A stretch of DNA of 64,000 nt from Conus ventricosus. Taxonomy: Eukaryota; Mollusca; Gastropoda; Neogastropoda; Conidae. Shown here one piece after another: positions 12,760 to 24,555 of the stretch. Position numbers and translations under genes: made by a program. The stretch lies in NCBI GenBank assembly GCA_018398815.1, contig CM031595.1, positions 45,690,551-45,754,550 of the forward strand. Direction: 5' to 3'. How positions within the stretch are numbered: the first letter of the stretch is position 1; the number at the start of each line of letters is the position of its first letter. The notes under the pieces were generated by a model that saw nothing but the letters and a program-made list of their open reading frames with translations, did no database searches and was not told where the DNA came from.

Positions 12760-15700
12760 TCACAACATGCAAACCTTGAGTGTCTTGGCAACATGAAAAG
12801 CGGCCATGATGCGGGCTTGGCCAAATGTGTTGACAATGATCCACAGCAAGGGAAACATCACTGGAACCAGTGGCAAGACCCCATGAACCTGTTGGAATCA
12901 TATAAATTAAAGATTTACACGGAAAAACAGACAGGACAATGTGGCGATAATTACAACTCTCAACACTGTGTACAATCCTCTGCTGTCGATTTTAACTGGT
13001 TGCATCAGATCTTCAATCCTGTCACCACAATGAATCTCACAGTCTTCTCAAGGTCTTGATGGCTGCCCCAAACTGCATCTGCAGCTCTACACCCTTTGGC
13101 CAGGTTTGGCGTCGTAGAACACCAGTGTACAATCAATACTGCACAACCCTCTTGGACTTGCAAGCATACAGTGATCCCAAAAACCTATTGTATAATCTGG
13201 ACTAGTCTTTGCGTACATTTCTTTATGTGCATATTGAAGTATGTGTGCAAAAGAGCATGCACAAAAGCTGCACGTGTATTAGTGTACAAGCATACAGAAA
13301 CATTGACTTTATAAAAGTATTTCTTAGTGATTGTGAAGAAGCATTCCTTTGCATACACACATAGATGCACATGTGTGCGCGCACACACATACACACATTT
13401 ATACATACACACAAACACAATTATGTACTTTACAATTATGTACAGATGTGAACCAAACAAACCACCTTTCTCAACACACAATTGTAAAGTACTGAAACAT
13501 TTCAATGTGTGAAATACTCACTGTAAAACAAGGAACATTTCAGGCCAATATCCAACGATTCTGGCCGGTAGATGAAGTGCAGAGCGTTGATCAGCAGCAC
13601 CAGCAACTATGGCAAAATAAAATATCAGAAACATGTCTGATCAATTAGCAATTGCATATACACACCATTCACGTGCCTGTGCATATTCATATCTGTACTC
13701 CCATGGTATAAACAAACCAAAATAATAAATACACTGTAATGGTAACCTTTGCATCTTATGAGAACTCTTCTGTGACTCATGACACCTGTTCTAAAGCTAG
13801 CAATACTAAACAGCTGCACCAAAAACACTTCAATAAACAGCAGCAGCTTGGTCTCCAATAAATAACTGTACTTTGAAAGAACTTCCACAAACAATTCTTG
13901 TAACATGATAGAGCAAGATACATATTCATACACATTATTCTTTCACAACAGTACTGGAATATTTTTTTCATCATTCTGGGACAAATATTAGATATTTCAA
14001 TGATAAAGATAGATTTTTAACATCTTTCATCACACCACAGCAGGACTATGAGGATATGCCCCTACTTTCAAGTGATGCTTGAACAAACACTTAGTGACTG
14101 TGGTTCAAATGAACATCATCTCAAGATAACATACCCACAAGGCAGGATTTTATCACTCTCCTTTTTCCCTCCACACATCTTCTGTTTGATTTCAGAATTC
14201 TGAATCATTCATCTTTCATCGTTAGTAAACATAAACACACTTCTTGATACATCTTCAGTATAAAACATTACATATTGGCTTGTTTTGTATCAAATGAGCC
14301 ATTGCTTCAAAAAACTCAAACAATTTTCACAGAAACTAGTAACAAAAGTTTAAAGATTCATAAGGTTTCATAAGCTTAACTTCGTTGGGTAATAATTCAG
14401 AAAACACTTTGAAAAACTTATTTCTCAAGATTTGGCAACTGTCACTTGAAAGAAGTAATAAATGTCTAAAAATTACAAACACATGAAATCTGAGCTTTTC
14501 TGGCAAATAAAAGTTTTATTACACAACTGTCTGATCAGATGTAAAAATCAAAATTTTGTTATTGTAACCATAAGCATAAAACAGAAAATTGTGTAGATAA
14601 CGACGGCTCAAAGAAAAAAGAAAAGTAAACATGGTAATATAAACTTTGTGCTAAATACTGAAAATACACAGCCTTACATCACCAGTTTCTCCAACACCCA
14701 TATCTGAAAAAAGCATTCGACGCTTATTCTTTGAACATATTCAGTAGCTTCTCAAAGGAATATCTGCTGAACTGATCTATAAAGCTCACAAAATTAACCG
14801 AGGTAATTAAATTATATGTAGATAAAATATTGTCCTGCTTGAAACACATTAGAATTATCATACAATGATTTGAGCATGGCAGCTTGTGTGAATGTTCATC
14901 TCATTTTATCTAAAAGTTCATACTGATGCCACCATTACCGGGGTAAAAACAAGCAAACACTGGTAAGATGAAAACCTGGATCCATCCAACACCTATTGTT
15001 CAAACATGTAAAGAGCTTCCACAAACTTCTTACAAAACCCTAATAAAACCACCATATAAACAGAAACAGAAACTTGTAGAAATGGCTTGAGTGTAGAGTC
15101 ATGGACCATGAATGAAGATGAAGAAATACAAAATAGCACGTACCACACACACGGGCAGCATTCTCTGAATTATCCACACATAAACCACACGATGGCACTC
15201 ATTGCTCAGAACGCTTTGAGGCCGCTCGATTTCACCACTCAATGCTTTCCTGAAAAATCAATCAGAAAGCACTTTTTAAAAAATCTTCTGTGATCAGGCA
15301 AATGAACAATAAGGAAACACTTTTTTTCCTCAATCAGGCAAACTTTTTTTTAACAAGCAGGCAATACATTTTTTTTTAATCAGACAACATACTTTTTGCC
15401 TCATCAGTAAGACAAAACTGTTTCCCCTCTGTCAGGTAATACTCTTCCCCCTCAATAAAGCAACATTTTTTTCTCCTTAGTCATACTATTCTTTTTTCTT
15501 CTTCAGTCAGGTAACACTTTTTCTCCTCAGTCAGACATTCTTTCCCCCCTCAGTCACGCAATACTTGCTTCCCTAAGTCAAACAATACTTTTTGTTTCCT
15601 CAGCCAAGCATACTTCTACCCCTCAGTAAGCAACATTCCATTCCCTCAATTAGACAATACTTTTTTCCCTCTCAGTAATGCCATCATTCCCCTAAAGCCA

Positions 15701-16100
15701 TGCAACACTTTTATTTTCAGCCAGCCAATTTTTTTTTTCTCCTCAATCAGTCATTCCCCCTCAGTCGAACAATCCTTTCCCTCTGACAATAATTTTTTCC
15801 TTCCCTCAGTCATGCTGATTTCCCCCTTCGTGAATTAAAACTTTTTTCTTTTTTTTTTGCTGCCTCATCTTCCATGCCAGCTCAGTGGCACTGCACCAAT
15901 GCTGCTCATTCCCTTCATTGAGGGCCGGATGTAAAAAAGCCATTTTGTGCTTATTCCGCTTTCTCCCTCATTAAAAAAGATTCGTTCGTTCGTTCGTTCC
16001 CAGTCCACGGCCACATTTTGTCCCACAGCAAGTCCTACCACAGTCCTGGCATCGGCAATCCACTGGGAGCAGCCAACGTCGTCATTAAGAGGTTGCTTTT

Positions 16101-16131
<31 letters not shown>

Positions 16132-19094
16132 CAGGCTTCCTTGGAGGAATGAAATTCTTTTCCTTTCCTCAGTCACCCAATATTCTCCTCCCCCCCCCCC
16201 CCCCCCACCTTCTCTCACCCCATCTCCACCTTCCCTTCTCCCCAATTAGGTAACACTTTTTTCTCTCCCAAGTCAGAATCTTTTTTCCCCTATATCAGGC
16301 AATATTCACTCCCTCCCACCCCAACCCCCCCCCCCCCCCTTCCCACTCTCTCAGAATATTTTTCTCTTGAATCAATCTCTAGAGACATGCATTATTTTTC
16401 TTCCCTCAGCTATACATCATTCACACACCACCTCTCGCGACCTCCACCTGCGCTTACTCTTCCCCCTGTCCCCTCCTTTCCCAGCTGGCCCATACTGTTT
16501 TCTTTCAGTAAGGCAAAACTTTTTCCCCTCCAGTCAGGCAACACTCTCCACACCAATCCTCCTCCCCCTCTCTCCAGCCCAGCCAAGGAATACCTTTTTT
16601 TATAAATTCCGCCTCCCCCCCCCCCCCCTTCCCCCAACTGACAAGAAGGCAATGATTTTTCTTTTATCAGTCAGGCAAAACATATTCTTCTTCAGGCAAA
16701 CAATGTTTTAGTCTGTTCAGTCAAGCAGGTCAGCGGATTACCCTTACTAATGTGAGCATGTTTATTGTGCATAATTAACAAACTGTAAAATGTCATTCTA
16801 ATAATAGGCTAGGAAGTTTTTAACAATCACAATAAATTTCAACGATACATTGTTTTAACCCCCTTCACTGTCCCAGTCTGGAAATTTTACTTGTTGCAAT
16901 TGTACGTTCTGTACATACATAACTCAGAAAAATTCCCTGGTGATGACAAGATGTAAACAAGCCAGCTTCCTTGATAACATTTTGAGGAAATAATTCCCAA
17001 ACTGGCAGGAAATGCTCTCCCTTCTGTGTAGAGAAAGCATACATATATCAGCCTGTTAACATTTTCAGAGGTGGGGCTGTAAACAGATTGAAGATAATAT
17101 AGATCCTTTTCATGGCGACTGACATTACTAAAAAATAAAAAAAATAAAAAAATAAAAAACACCAACAACAACATGGAATAACATTCCATTCATGTCTATA
17201 AAAAGTGAAAGAAAAATATGGTACAGCCAAATTTCAAACTTCAGACCGCTTCTTCATCACCTATCAAGAATGGTGTGAAATACTTGCCTGAAGTTGCCCA
17301 CAATGGGGGTTTCCAGTATCCTGAAAGCTTTAGGAGCCAATGGGCATCTTCCCTGAGGTCCTGTGGATGCCTCCCCAGGGTCACACATCCTGCTCAGGTA
17401 TGTACAAATCACCCGCCTCCAAGGAAAAGGACAAGCCCTCTGTGTCTGGCTGTAAAATAACACCAGCATACAATTTTCTTTGGTTTGGGTCAAAACTTTG
17501 AACAATGTTTTCCTGATGTCTACAGGAATATTTCAGGCATTTTCTGCACCCTACAGGTCTTGGATTTTTTCTTTCTCTTTCCTTCTTCCCTCCCCCCCCC
17601 CCCCCCCCCCCCCCCCCCCAAGTGTTTACTTACTTCTTTATTTTAACGATACAAGATCTTCATTTCTCACAAAATTCCATATACTTCCTTCAATTTTCAT
17701 CCTTATATATATACCAAATTATGCGGTTTCAGAAGCTATGGAATCCATTTCAACAGTCATCTATTTCTTTATTCACATTATGAACCAATATCTGGATAAG
17801 CTCTGTCTCTTAGATACAGTTAGACAATTAGATGCAAATAAGAATAATGGATAGACAATTACGTGTGAATAAAAATATCACAACAATTATTGCAAATTAA
17901 AAAAAAATTAGATGATAACGAGCATATGCAAATGCTGGACAATGATTAAAGAAAAAGAGCTACAGAATTATTAGTACAGAGACAAACTTGAATAAACACA
18001 CATATACAGAATTACAACCAAATATAACTGAAGCAGGCGATTGTGAGTAAATGAATACAGAGCCAAACAACAATGGGTAACCAAACACATAGGTAGATAA
18101 GTAGGAGCAATAAAGCATAGCTAGACCAGTATAGGAAAGCCAAAACAGAAAAACTGACAAATGTCTTTTCCCATACTTAAACTAACTATTAGTGTTCTCT
18201 TTTTTTCTGATTTTGTGGATCTTGGAAAATGCTGAGACATCACCTCAATTTCCCTCACACTTGGCTGGGCCTTGTGCCCTGGTCGCAGGTAAATGATGTC
18301 TCCACATACAAGCAAGGCCTGGGGCAGGCTGACCATCTGACCATCACGCCGAGTCCACTGAAGGGGATACATGGGGAAATGGGCGTGTTCACTTCACTGT
18401 AGCTCCTGGAGGTCCACCTGTTGTTCTTGCAGCAGTCTGCATGGGAAAGATACAGAATGAACTGATGGACATGACTGGCAAGACACTGAAAGAGAACAAA
18501 AGGATTAGGGTATATGTACTTAGGGTTATGCAGTGTCAGATAGTTTATTGAAATCAAATATTTTTGTTCATAAAAGTTACTGCGCTTGTCGCTCTTAAGA
18601 CCATCTGTATAACAGAGTGGATGAATTATCAAATGGTTAGTGCACTCTACCATGGACTGATGGTTGTGACTTCAAACCAATCACAGCTGTGGATTTTCAT
18701 GACTTAAGAACTCACTGTCCATCCAGCAGTAAATGAGAATCAGAAAATGAGAATCTGATTCAGCATAGGGAGAGGAATGGGGACAACTTTCCATAAGACT
18801 GTACCCTAGATGCAGAGAATCTGTATGGTTCACTGCCCAAATCGCCATTATGCTACCACTGAAATTTACCCTTAACAGAACCTGAAAATGCAACAGATAT
18901 TCCAAGGAGTCTGTATGCATGTGTTATAAAACTGTGTGCACTGGAGATAGTGGTGTTCAGGTTGCTGCAGCTCATATGTCATCTTGTTGCTTTTATTAGC
19001 ACCAACATAGAATAAAATAAAAAAGCCCAAAAGTTATACTTGTACGCCGCCAGTAAAAGATAGATACACAACATAGAGGCAAAAAAAGAGCTCA

Positions 19095-19172
<78 letters not shown>

Positions 19173-19226
19173 GTGTGTGTGTGTGTGTAACTCTGTGTGT
19201 GTGTGTGTGTGTGTGCGTGTAACAGT

Positions 19227-19292
<66 letters not shown>

Positions 19293-19568
19293 TTGTGTGT
19301 GTGCATGTGCGTATGTGTTGCGGGTGTGGGTGCAGTTTTGCATGTTTATATCATTGTATGTGAATAGGTGTATGCATATTTGTGCACATAATGTATGGGT
19401 TTGAGTAAATTTATGTACAAAACAGAAACTATGGAAAAGGACTGACTAAAATTAGAGATACATATATATTGTCTAAATATGAGTGAAGGTGGTAGTGGTG
19501 GCAGCGGTGATGGTGATGGTGGTGGATATGGGTGTGTGTATAAGTGTGTGTGTGTAAGTGTATGCATG

Positions 19569-19631
<63 letters not shown>

Positions 19632-20350
19632 CGCGCGCGCGAGTGTCTAGTTATCAATATGGGTGCGTGAGTGAGTGAGTGTATGTTTTTCTCATACTTA
19701 CCTGTCCAAATGTGTTATCCCCACTTAATGTGGAACATCGCCATCTTTATCAGGATTCCCCCACCCCCTCCTCCAAATAAAATTGGGAGAGCAGGGAGCT
19801 AACTTCACATCAATCCTTTGATTAGCCACCCAGAGTGATCACCCCTAAGTGAGTTTAATACAACACTGCACCAAATCAGAACTAGTTCAGTTTTCTCCTC
19901 TTCTTTACTGAGGAATACGCCCTTTTTGGCTCTTCATTTTTTCAAACTTTAACTTTCATCATTACAGATTCCCATAAATGTCTGTTTAAGCTTGCTTCTT
20001 CTTCAGAGGGAGAAGCTCCCTTTTGTCTGGCTTATCAGGAGGAAATCTGGACGATAACTCTTGGAAATAACTTTGCTATCGCTTCTTCGATATTCACATG
20101 AACTTTCTTGTCTATCTGCCAGTTTCGGCAAGAGAATCGGCCTTCTCTCCTAGCCACACACATTTCTCTGTGGTACCAAGGTCAGTGGAGACAGGCCAGC
20201 CACTCCCCCTACCTGCTCCACACTTCAACCCCTTGGCACCTTGTGGTGAAAGAGGTGTGTGAGTGAGCGCGCGCGTGCGTGCGTGCGTGCGTGTGTGTGT
20301 GTGTGTGTGCATGCGCGTGAATTTTCGGGCATGTATGTGTGTGTTTGTTA

Positions 20351-20431
<81 letters not shown>

Positions 20432-22105
20432 AGTGTGTGTGTATGTGTGTGTGTGTGTGTGTGTTTGTGTTTGTGAGTGTGTGCATGTGTGTGTGTGAGC
20501 GCATGTACATACATATTGTGTTCTTCCCAGTCTCCTCTTATTCTATCAAGGTCTGTATGTAGCATCACTTTTTCACTATTGTCATTCCCCAATAAACAAC
20601 TTGACAATTTCCAAAGGGAGCTATTCATTTCAGGCCAGCCAAAGGCCACAAGTGAATGATGACACTGCTCTGCTGTCATGTCCCTACCATGATATCCAGC
20701 AACATCAGTTCTTTCATTAGAGTATCACGACACTGACTATGAAGTCCTTTACTGAAGACAGTGGAGTGCTGAACTATAGAGTCAGAATCAGTAGACATTC
20801 TCCTCTGAAACCATCACCACAATTCACCATGAGAGTCCCTTAATCCTGTCTTGATTTAAGACTTTAGCACAAATTGTGAAACATAGATGAAGAGTGAAAT
20901 GGAGAGTTAATCACAAGAGGCCATCATTAAATCTAGGCATGCATGTAGGTCCACAGAATTTTTGCTTTTGTTGGTCTGAAGACGAATACCTTCCAATGAT
21001 GGTACAATCATAATAATCATATATCCTTTGAGGCAGCATGGTACACCTGTACACTGTTTCCTTTCAATTTTTTAAGATCTTTTAACCACCCATGTTTTCT
21101 GAATGTATAACATGCTTTAAATTATTAAATTAATCCTCAGTTTCAATTTCCTTGCCACATCTATGTCCTCGATTATATGATTACCCATCGGCACCTTTTA
21201 CAATTTGAAAATTGATCCAAACATTGATTCCAAATCACTAAATCTTGTTAATTCAAGTTTGCATTCATTTTAAACACATCTAAGTCTACATGGACCAGTG
21301 TCTGAATCATTTTTGAGTAAGTGGTCATCATCACTTACAATGCCAGCAACATTTGATGCTATGGAAAGAAAATTACTTAACCTTTTCACCTTGCTTTAAT
21401 GCACATGGCACCAACAACCTTTAAAGCAGCTGACTCAAAACACCACCGTAGCTGTTTACCCTAACAGTGCTACTTGTGCACTCTTCAATAAAAAAGAGTC
21501 TATTTTGAAAACAGTATGTGTATACTATAATGCTTCCAATTATTTTTCTGAAAGGGAGGGTGAAGCTAGGGAGTGGGGGAGGGAGCGGGTGGTGGGAGAA
21601 TTTTCCATCAAAAAATTCATCCCCAATGCATAACTGGAATTTGAAGGAAAACAGGGAGGAGCAGAGGGAGCACTTTTTCATGAATTTTACACTTCACTCT
21701 TACCTTCGACAATGTGGTTAAGGCACTTGCTAAGGGTTAGGGCTTCTCTCTTCCATTTGTAGCAATTCCAGCAGGACAGAAAAGCATTGGCCACCACAGC
21801 AAACAACAGTATACAACCCTCCACTGCTAACCACGCCATGCTTCCGGAACCATACCTGATGGTCAAAGCCATAATTTGAAAGAAATTATCATGCTGTTAT
21901 CTGGTTCAAATTTCAATATCTTTATTTTCAAAGTGTACTTTTTTCTAATACAATTTACTTTAAAAAAAAAAAGAAAAGAAAAGATATTCGACATGTGCAT
22001 ACAGAAGTTATTATTATTCACAAGACTGAAGTTTATTAGATCCGGTACAGAATGACAGCCAAAACTGAAATAGTGAAAACTAATCCTTTGCTACACATAA
22101 CCTGC

Positions 22106-22171
<66 letters not shown>

Positions 22172-22188
22172 ACACACTCAAGTCACAG

Positions 22189-22222
<34 letters not shown>

Positions 22223-24555
22223 GCACACATACACTGTATATAGTACACACAAACACACACACACACACACACACCAATCAAGAGAGATGATCAACAGGTC
22301 TATAACTTGCATGTTACACTTGTCTGAATCTACCAAACATCTAACATCCAGACAATGTTGCATCATGTAGCATGTATGGACTAATGGAGTGAGCTAATAT
22401 GGAAACCATTGTCAAGTTTTCCAAAAGTGTTTCACTGAAAATCTAAGACAAAACAGTCCCTTTACTCTCTCTCTCTTTCTCTTTCACACACATACACATG
22501 GATGGACAGAGAGACACATAAAAACATACACACACATGCATAAACAAAGGTATATATATATATACCTACACACACACACACACATACAGTGCTACACACA
22601 CACACACACATACACACACAAGTACATGAGCATGTGTGTGGGGCATGCACCAGACACATATTCTGTGTTTCAACTGATATTGTTTAAAGTTAGCTAATAC
22701 AAGTTCTGAACATTCCAAACTTTCAAGTCTTGTGGCTTAACTTTTAACAATTTGAGAACTTAAAAACCAGAGCAGTTTGCTACATGATTGGTTTAAAAGA
22801 CAGAATGATCTGATTCTTTGTCAAGGTGCCATTTAAAACAAACTTTTCATGTAACAGTCACACTGGTCAAGAAACGTTTTGTAACACCAAACACAACTTA
22901 AAACAAATAAACAAACACACACAAAAAAGAAACACTTACTGCTGATTGTTGATAAAGCCAATTGCAGTGAATATTACTCCAGTGCACACCAGCATCAGCA
23001 GAAGAGCAGGCCAGGGGAAAACAGAGCTGACTGTGAACTTCAAAGCTGATTTGCATGTTGACAAAAGTGTTGCGCACGGCTTGTCATACTCCGCTATCAC
23101 ATCACTTATGTCTTTGTGCAACTGGGACAAAGCTTCCAATGTGGTGAACCCCTCTGCTCCACGACAAGGTTTGCCTAGAATATTTTCCTGCCAAGTTTGG
23201 ATGTTGATTAAATTTAACAACAATGTCAAAAATCCATGCACATTGGTGTTCATGCTTTTAATGTTTAAAATGTGTAATCACCTGTAAGGTAAAATCTAAT
23301 TTAAATGTTTAAATTGGCTGGAGCAGTTTCTTTAACAGCAAGCAAGTCTACTTGGACATAAACATCCACTAGACTGACAAGAGTTTTTCACCAGCTGGCC
23401 TTTTTTTGTACTTCTTTTTTTCTTTATATTAAAGGCAGCATGCATCGACATTGAAAACAGAATTATCAGATTACTACGAACTCCCAACTTATTTAAAATG
23501 AAAAGTTATTCCAAATGTTTAAGAGGGCTGGAGATTTCTTTTTTCAAACCAAGCAAGGCTCATGGATAAATAATTCAACTAACTCAGTAACAGCTCAAAG
23601 TTTTCACTATGCTGAGATTTGAAGGACACTATTTTTTTTCTTTATCTCTTCCCCCCCCCCCCCCCCCCCCCCTCCTTTTAACAGGTAACAAGTATCGACA
23701 CTGAATGCAAAATTTATCATCTTATCAGGAAATCCCAATCAAGCATTCTTGTTTTTATAGTGTGCAGTGTTATTTTCTTCAATGTAGATAACAACCCTGT
23801 GGAACTGTTTCTTGTCAGTTACCCCCCCCCCCCCCCCCCCCCCGCTTTCTCTTCCCATGTTTGCTGGTTTGAAACCTTTTTTTTCTATAATTGTTTTAAG
23901 AAAATTCATATCATTACATGCTTAATAAATACTGTTGGGATGACTTCAATGATACAGCAACAAATACAGTCCAATGATGAAGCAACAAATATAGTCACGT
24001 CATAGTTACTAAAGCTCTCACATATGAATAATAGAGCCACTGGCACAATTGGACAACATGGACTACAGGCTTCAAATTTACACACGTGATCTCTGGAAAC
24101 TGACCTACGCACATAGGACAAAAATTTTTGCAGCCCCCAATGGGCAATTCAGTTTTCAAATCTGCTAGTTCATCTGTGATTGCACTCGCCTCAGATGACC
24201 AAATTTGTCTTTTCATATACATGTTAGTAAACAACCCAATTGTGTGTTTGTAAACACGTTGATGTGCTGGCAACATGTGTGAGCCGGCACTCTGGTTGGT
24301 GTGTGTGTGTATTATATGTGTGTGTGTGTGTGTGTGTGTCGCTGTGTGTGTCGGTATGCCTGTGCGAGCTAGTGTCACTCTGTGTTTGTTTCTGAAATAT
24401 GGTACTCTTTATCCGTATACATATCCATTAGAATAGAAAATTCATAAGATTCATTTTAGTATGATGTAGACATCATTTCCGATTTTTAGGGATTCGAGCA
24501 TTTCGAAACGGCGGGTAAAAGTAACTGAAAAATTACAGAAAAAAAGCTTTACCAT
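4873..24555 (-). CDS. TMEM94: TMEM94-like gene, 5' part (multi-exon)
   Basis: This minus-strand gene encodes the amino-terminal part of a TMEM94-like protein, an ER multi-pass protein related to P-type ATPases and linked to magnesium handling in vertebrates. From memory of the human protein, matching blocks appear in the right order: LGKP then a hydrophobic segment, a second hydrophobic segment, an actuator-like block with CGDIIYLRPG, FRILETP, a third and fourth membrane segment, and GLAILLNTC. Splice phases agree through the first eight exons once single-base indels are allowed, giving about 354 codons to the fourth membrane segment. Exons lie at 24553-24555, 22940-23187, 21704-21855, 18244-18436, 17288-17449, 15144-15249, 13522-13606, 12775-12888, then less surely 12254-12427, 5403-5520 and 4873-4928. 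At least one exon between 12.2 and 5.5 kb is probably missed. The catalytic region would lie left of the window. Confidence 0.83.
5403..5520 (-). CDS. TMEM94: TMEM94-like exon (GLAILLNTC block)
   Basis: It runs between a TTTCAG acceptor and a GTATAC donor. It opens with GLAILLNTC, matching the GLNVLLNLC block of human TMEM94. Two single-base changes are needed to read HQFSDHV, matching the RFSDHL block: a missing T near 5475 and an extra G in the run at 5448-5450. It then ends AVAVVTQ. Confidence 0.7.
5521..6850. other. Non-coding DNA, probably TMEM94 intron
   Basis: AT-rich sequence with no convincing exon. The open frames are short and low in complexity, for example the A/AAAC-rich stretch at 6484-6535. 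Confidence 0.5.
6850..10150. other. Homopolymer-distorted block
   Basis: This 3.3-kb stretch is crowded with abutting runs of one base (A, T, C, G of 4 to 20), unlike its neighbours. It includes a 21-base C run at 9175-9195. Open frames here are rich in K, F, P or G and follow the runs, so I call no genes. A true TMEM94 exon could be hidden in it. Likely poor consensus sequence. Confidence 0.6.
10211..10338 (+). repeat. (GT)n/(GTGC)n microsatellite
   Basis: Alternating GT with an inner block of GTGC tetranucleotides. It marks the right edge of the distorted block. Confidence 0.95.
10350..12253. other. Non-coding DNA, probably TMEM94 intron
   Basis: Ordinary AT-rich sequence. A weak exon-like patch near 11110-11155 on the minus strand (AG acceptor, GTATGT donor) is not secure enough to call. 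The missing TMEM94 exons may lie here or in the distorted block. Confidence 0.45.
12254..12427 (-). CDS. TMEM94: TMEM94-like candidate exon
   Basis: It is bounded by a GTCAG acceptor and a GTGAGT donor. No single frame is open throughout. Frame pieces SFSTISVEEARR and then a piece with W-x-x-H-x-L and LDLLH resemble, in order, the region of TMEM94 just after membrane segment 4. Indels must be assumed, so the call rests on position and partial similarity. Confidence 0.42.
12522..12546 (+). repeat. Poly(A) tract
   Basis: A run of about 23 A close to TMEM94 exons, in an intron. Confidence 0.8.
12691..12760 (+). repeat. (CA)n microsatellite
   Basis: Dinucleotide array ending only about 15 bases from the splice donor of the exon at 12775-12888. 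Confidence 0.95.
12775..12888 (-). CDS. TMEM94: TMEM94-like exon, membrane segment 4
   Basis: It follows a CCAACAG acceptor and ends CTC AAG before GTTTGC. It encodes VLPLVPVMFPLLWII followed by FGQARIM, matching the VLPILPLLFPVLWVL and CGEARVL block of human TMEM94. One extra C in the plus-strand run at 12879-12882 breaks the frame. Removing it restores the phase with both neighbours. Confidence 0.85.
13522..13606 (-). CDS. TMEM94: TMEM94-like exon, membrane segment 3
   Basis: It is 85 bases long, between a CATAG acceptor and a GTGAGT donor. It encodes LLVLLINALHFIYRPES, aligning without gaps to the FLITNALRFIF segment of TMEM94. No frame error is seen in this exon. Confidence 0.85.
13607..15143. 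other. TMEM94 intron
   Basis: AT-rich intron sequence. No repeat or exon recognised. Confidence 0.7.
15144..15249 (-). CDS. TMEM94: TMEM94-like exon
   Basis: It lies between a TTTTTCAG acceptor and a strong GTACGT donor. It encodes KALSGEIERPQSVLSNE and ends MLPVCV, which joins in phase to the next exon (LLVLLINAL). The human counterpart is the MALSRPVTALDNERF region. Its first base completes the Arg codon left open by the exon upstream. Confidence 0.82.
15290..16740 (+). repeat. Degenerate pyrimidine-rich minisatellite
   Basis: About 1.45 kb of imperfect tandem units of roughly 30-45 bases. Each has a core like CAGTCAGGCAACA followed by a T-rich then C-rich run (TTTTTTCCCCTC). It includes a (GTT)n run at 16101-16131, a (GTTC)n patch near 15978-15999, and C runs near 16190-16206 and 16327-16340. 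It lies in a TMEM94 intron; no coding function. Confidence 0.8.
16741..17287. other. TMEM94 intron
   Basis: AT-rich; an A-rich patch at 17132-17158. No exon seen. Confidence 0.6.
17288..17449 (-). CDS. TMEM94: TMEM94-like exon (FRILETP block), GC donor
   Basis: Acceptor TTTTACAG; donor appears to be GC (CAG then GCAAGT). The exon reads PDTEGLSFSLEAGDLY, then FRILETPIVGNF, matching the LEPGDLF and FRVLETPVIDNI blocks of TMEM94. One surplus base between these blocks, near 17390, shifts the frame; removing it gives the phase needed by the next exon (final AG plus G for Arg). Confidence 0.82.
17592..17619 (+). repeat. Poly(C) tract, about 28 bases
   Basis: An unbroken C run in an intron. Confidence 0.9.
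17620..18243. other. TMEM94 intron
   Basis: AT-rich sequence, nothing recognised. Confidence 0.6.
18244..18436 (-). CDS. TMEM94: TMEM94-like exon, actuator-like block
   Basis: Acceptor CATGCAG, donor GTGATG. It encodes FPMYPLQWTRRDGQMVSLP and then LLVCGDIIYLRPG, matching the WAYRDGHLVNLP and LLVEGDIIALRPG block of TMEM94. The GDI turn is typical of the actuator domain of P-type ATPases. One base is missing near 18373-18383, in or next to a homopolymer. Confidence 0.9.
18437..19095. other. TMEM94 intron with possible SINE remnant
   Basis: Non-coding. Around 18630-18700 a tRNA-like pair of boxes (TGGTTAGTGCAC and GACTTCAAACC) suggests an old SINE, but the match is too weak to call. Confidence 0.4.
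19099..19310 (+). repeat. Long (GT)n array
   Basis: About 210 bases of nearly pure GT, with a few interruptions (GC, AACTCT, AACA). Confidence 0.97.
19541..19645 (+). repeat. (GT)n array ending in (GC)n
   Basis: GT dinucleotides that turn into GCGCGCACGCGCGCGC at the right end. Alternating purine-pyrimidine throughout. Confidence 0.95.
19680..20260. other. TMEM94 intron
   Basis: Ordinary non-coding sequence, nothing recognised. Confidence 0.6.
20262..20500 (+). repeat. (GT)n array with GCGT start
   Basis: Begins with GCGC/GTGC, then about 150 bases of GT with few breaks. Confidence 0.95.
20520..21703. other. TMEM94 intron
   Basis: AT-rich, no exon, repeat or RNA gene recognised. Confidence 0.6.
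21704..21855 (-). CDS. TMEM94: TMEM94-like exon, membrane segment 2
   Basis: Acceptor CCATCAG, donor GTAAGA. It encodes a clean hydrophobic stretch (CILLFAVVANAFLSC) followed by a basic face (YKWKREALTLSKCLNHIVE), corresponding to the second membrane segment and the RREVERRLRGIID helix of TMEM94. It is in phase with both neighbours, with no frame error. Confidence 0.87.
22111..22276 (+). repeat. (CA)n array, three blocks
   Basis: CA dinucleotides at 22111-22170, 22191-22220 and 22249-22274, separated by short unique spacers. Intronic. Confidence 0.95.
22470..22625 (+). repeat. Mixed (CT)n/(CA)n/(TA)n patch
   Basis: CT run near 22466-22483, then CACA blocks with TATATATATA at 22552-22563. 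Low-complexity intron. Confidence 0.85.
22940..23187 (-). CDS. TMEM94: TMEM94-like exon 2, membrane segment 1
   Basis: Acceptor TTGGCAG, donor GTAAGT. It reads ENILGKPCRGAEGF, then TTLEALSQLHKDISDVI, then a hydrophobic segment (WPALLLMLVCTGVIF). This parallels the human start (LGEPPSALGLST, RKALSVLKEQLEAVL, first membrane segment). The 248 bases are open without error. Confidence 0.88.
23640..23843 (+). repeat. Two poly(C) tracts
   Basis: C runs at about 23651-23671 and 23822-23843, in the first long intron of the TMEM94-like gene. Confidence 0.9.
24300..24345 (+). repeat. Short (GT)n repeat
   Basis: Interrupted GT repeat near the 5' end of the TMEM94-like gene. Confidence 0.85.

Noticed and set aside
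18630..18700. tRNA-like boxes suggesting a second SINE (also near 49530-49600).
   Set aside because: Both are degenerate, with no recognisable body or tail; not enough to call an element.
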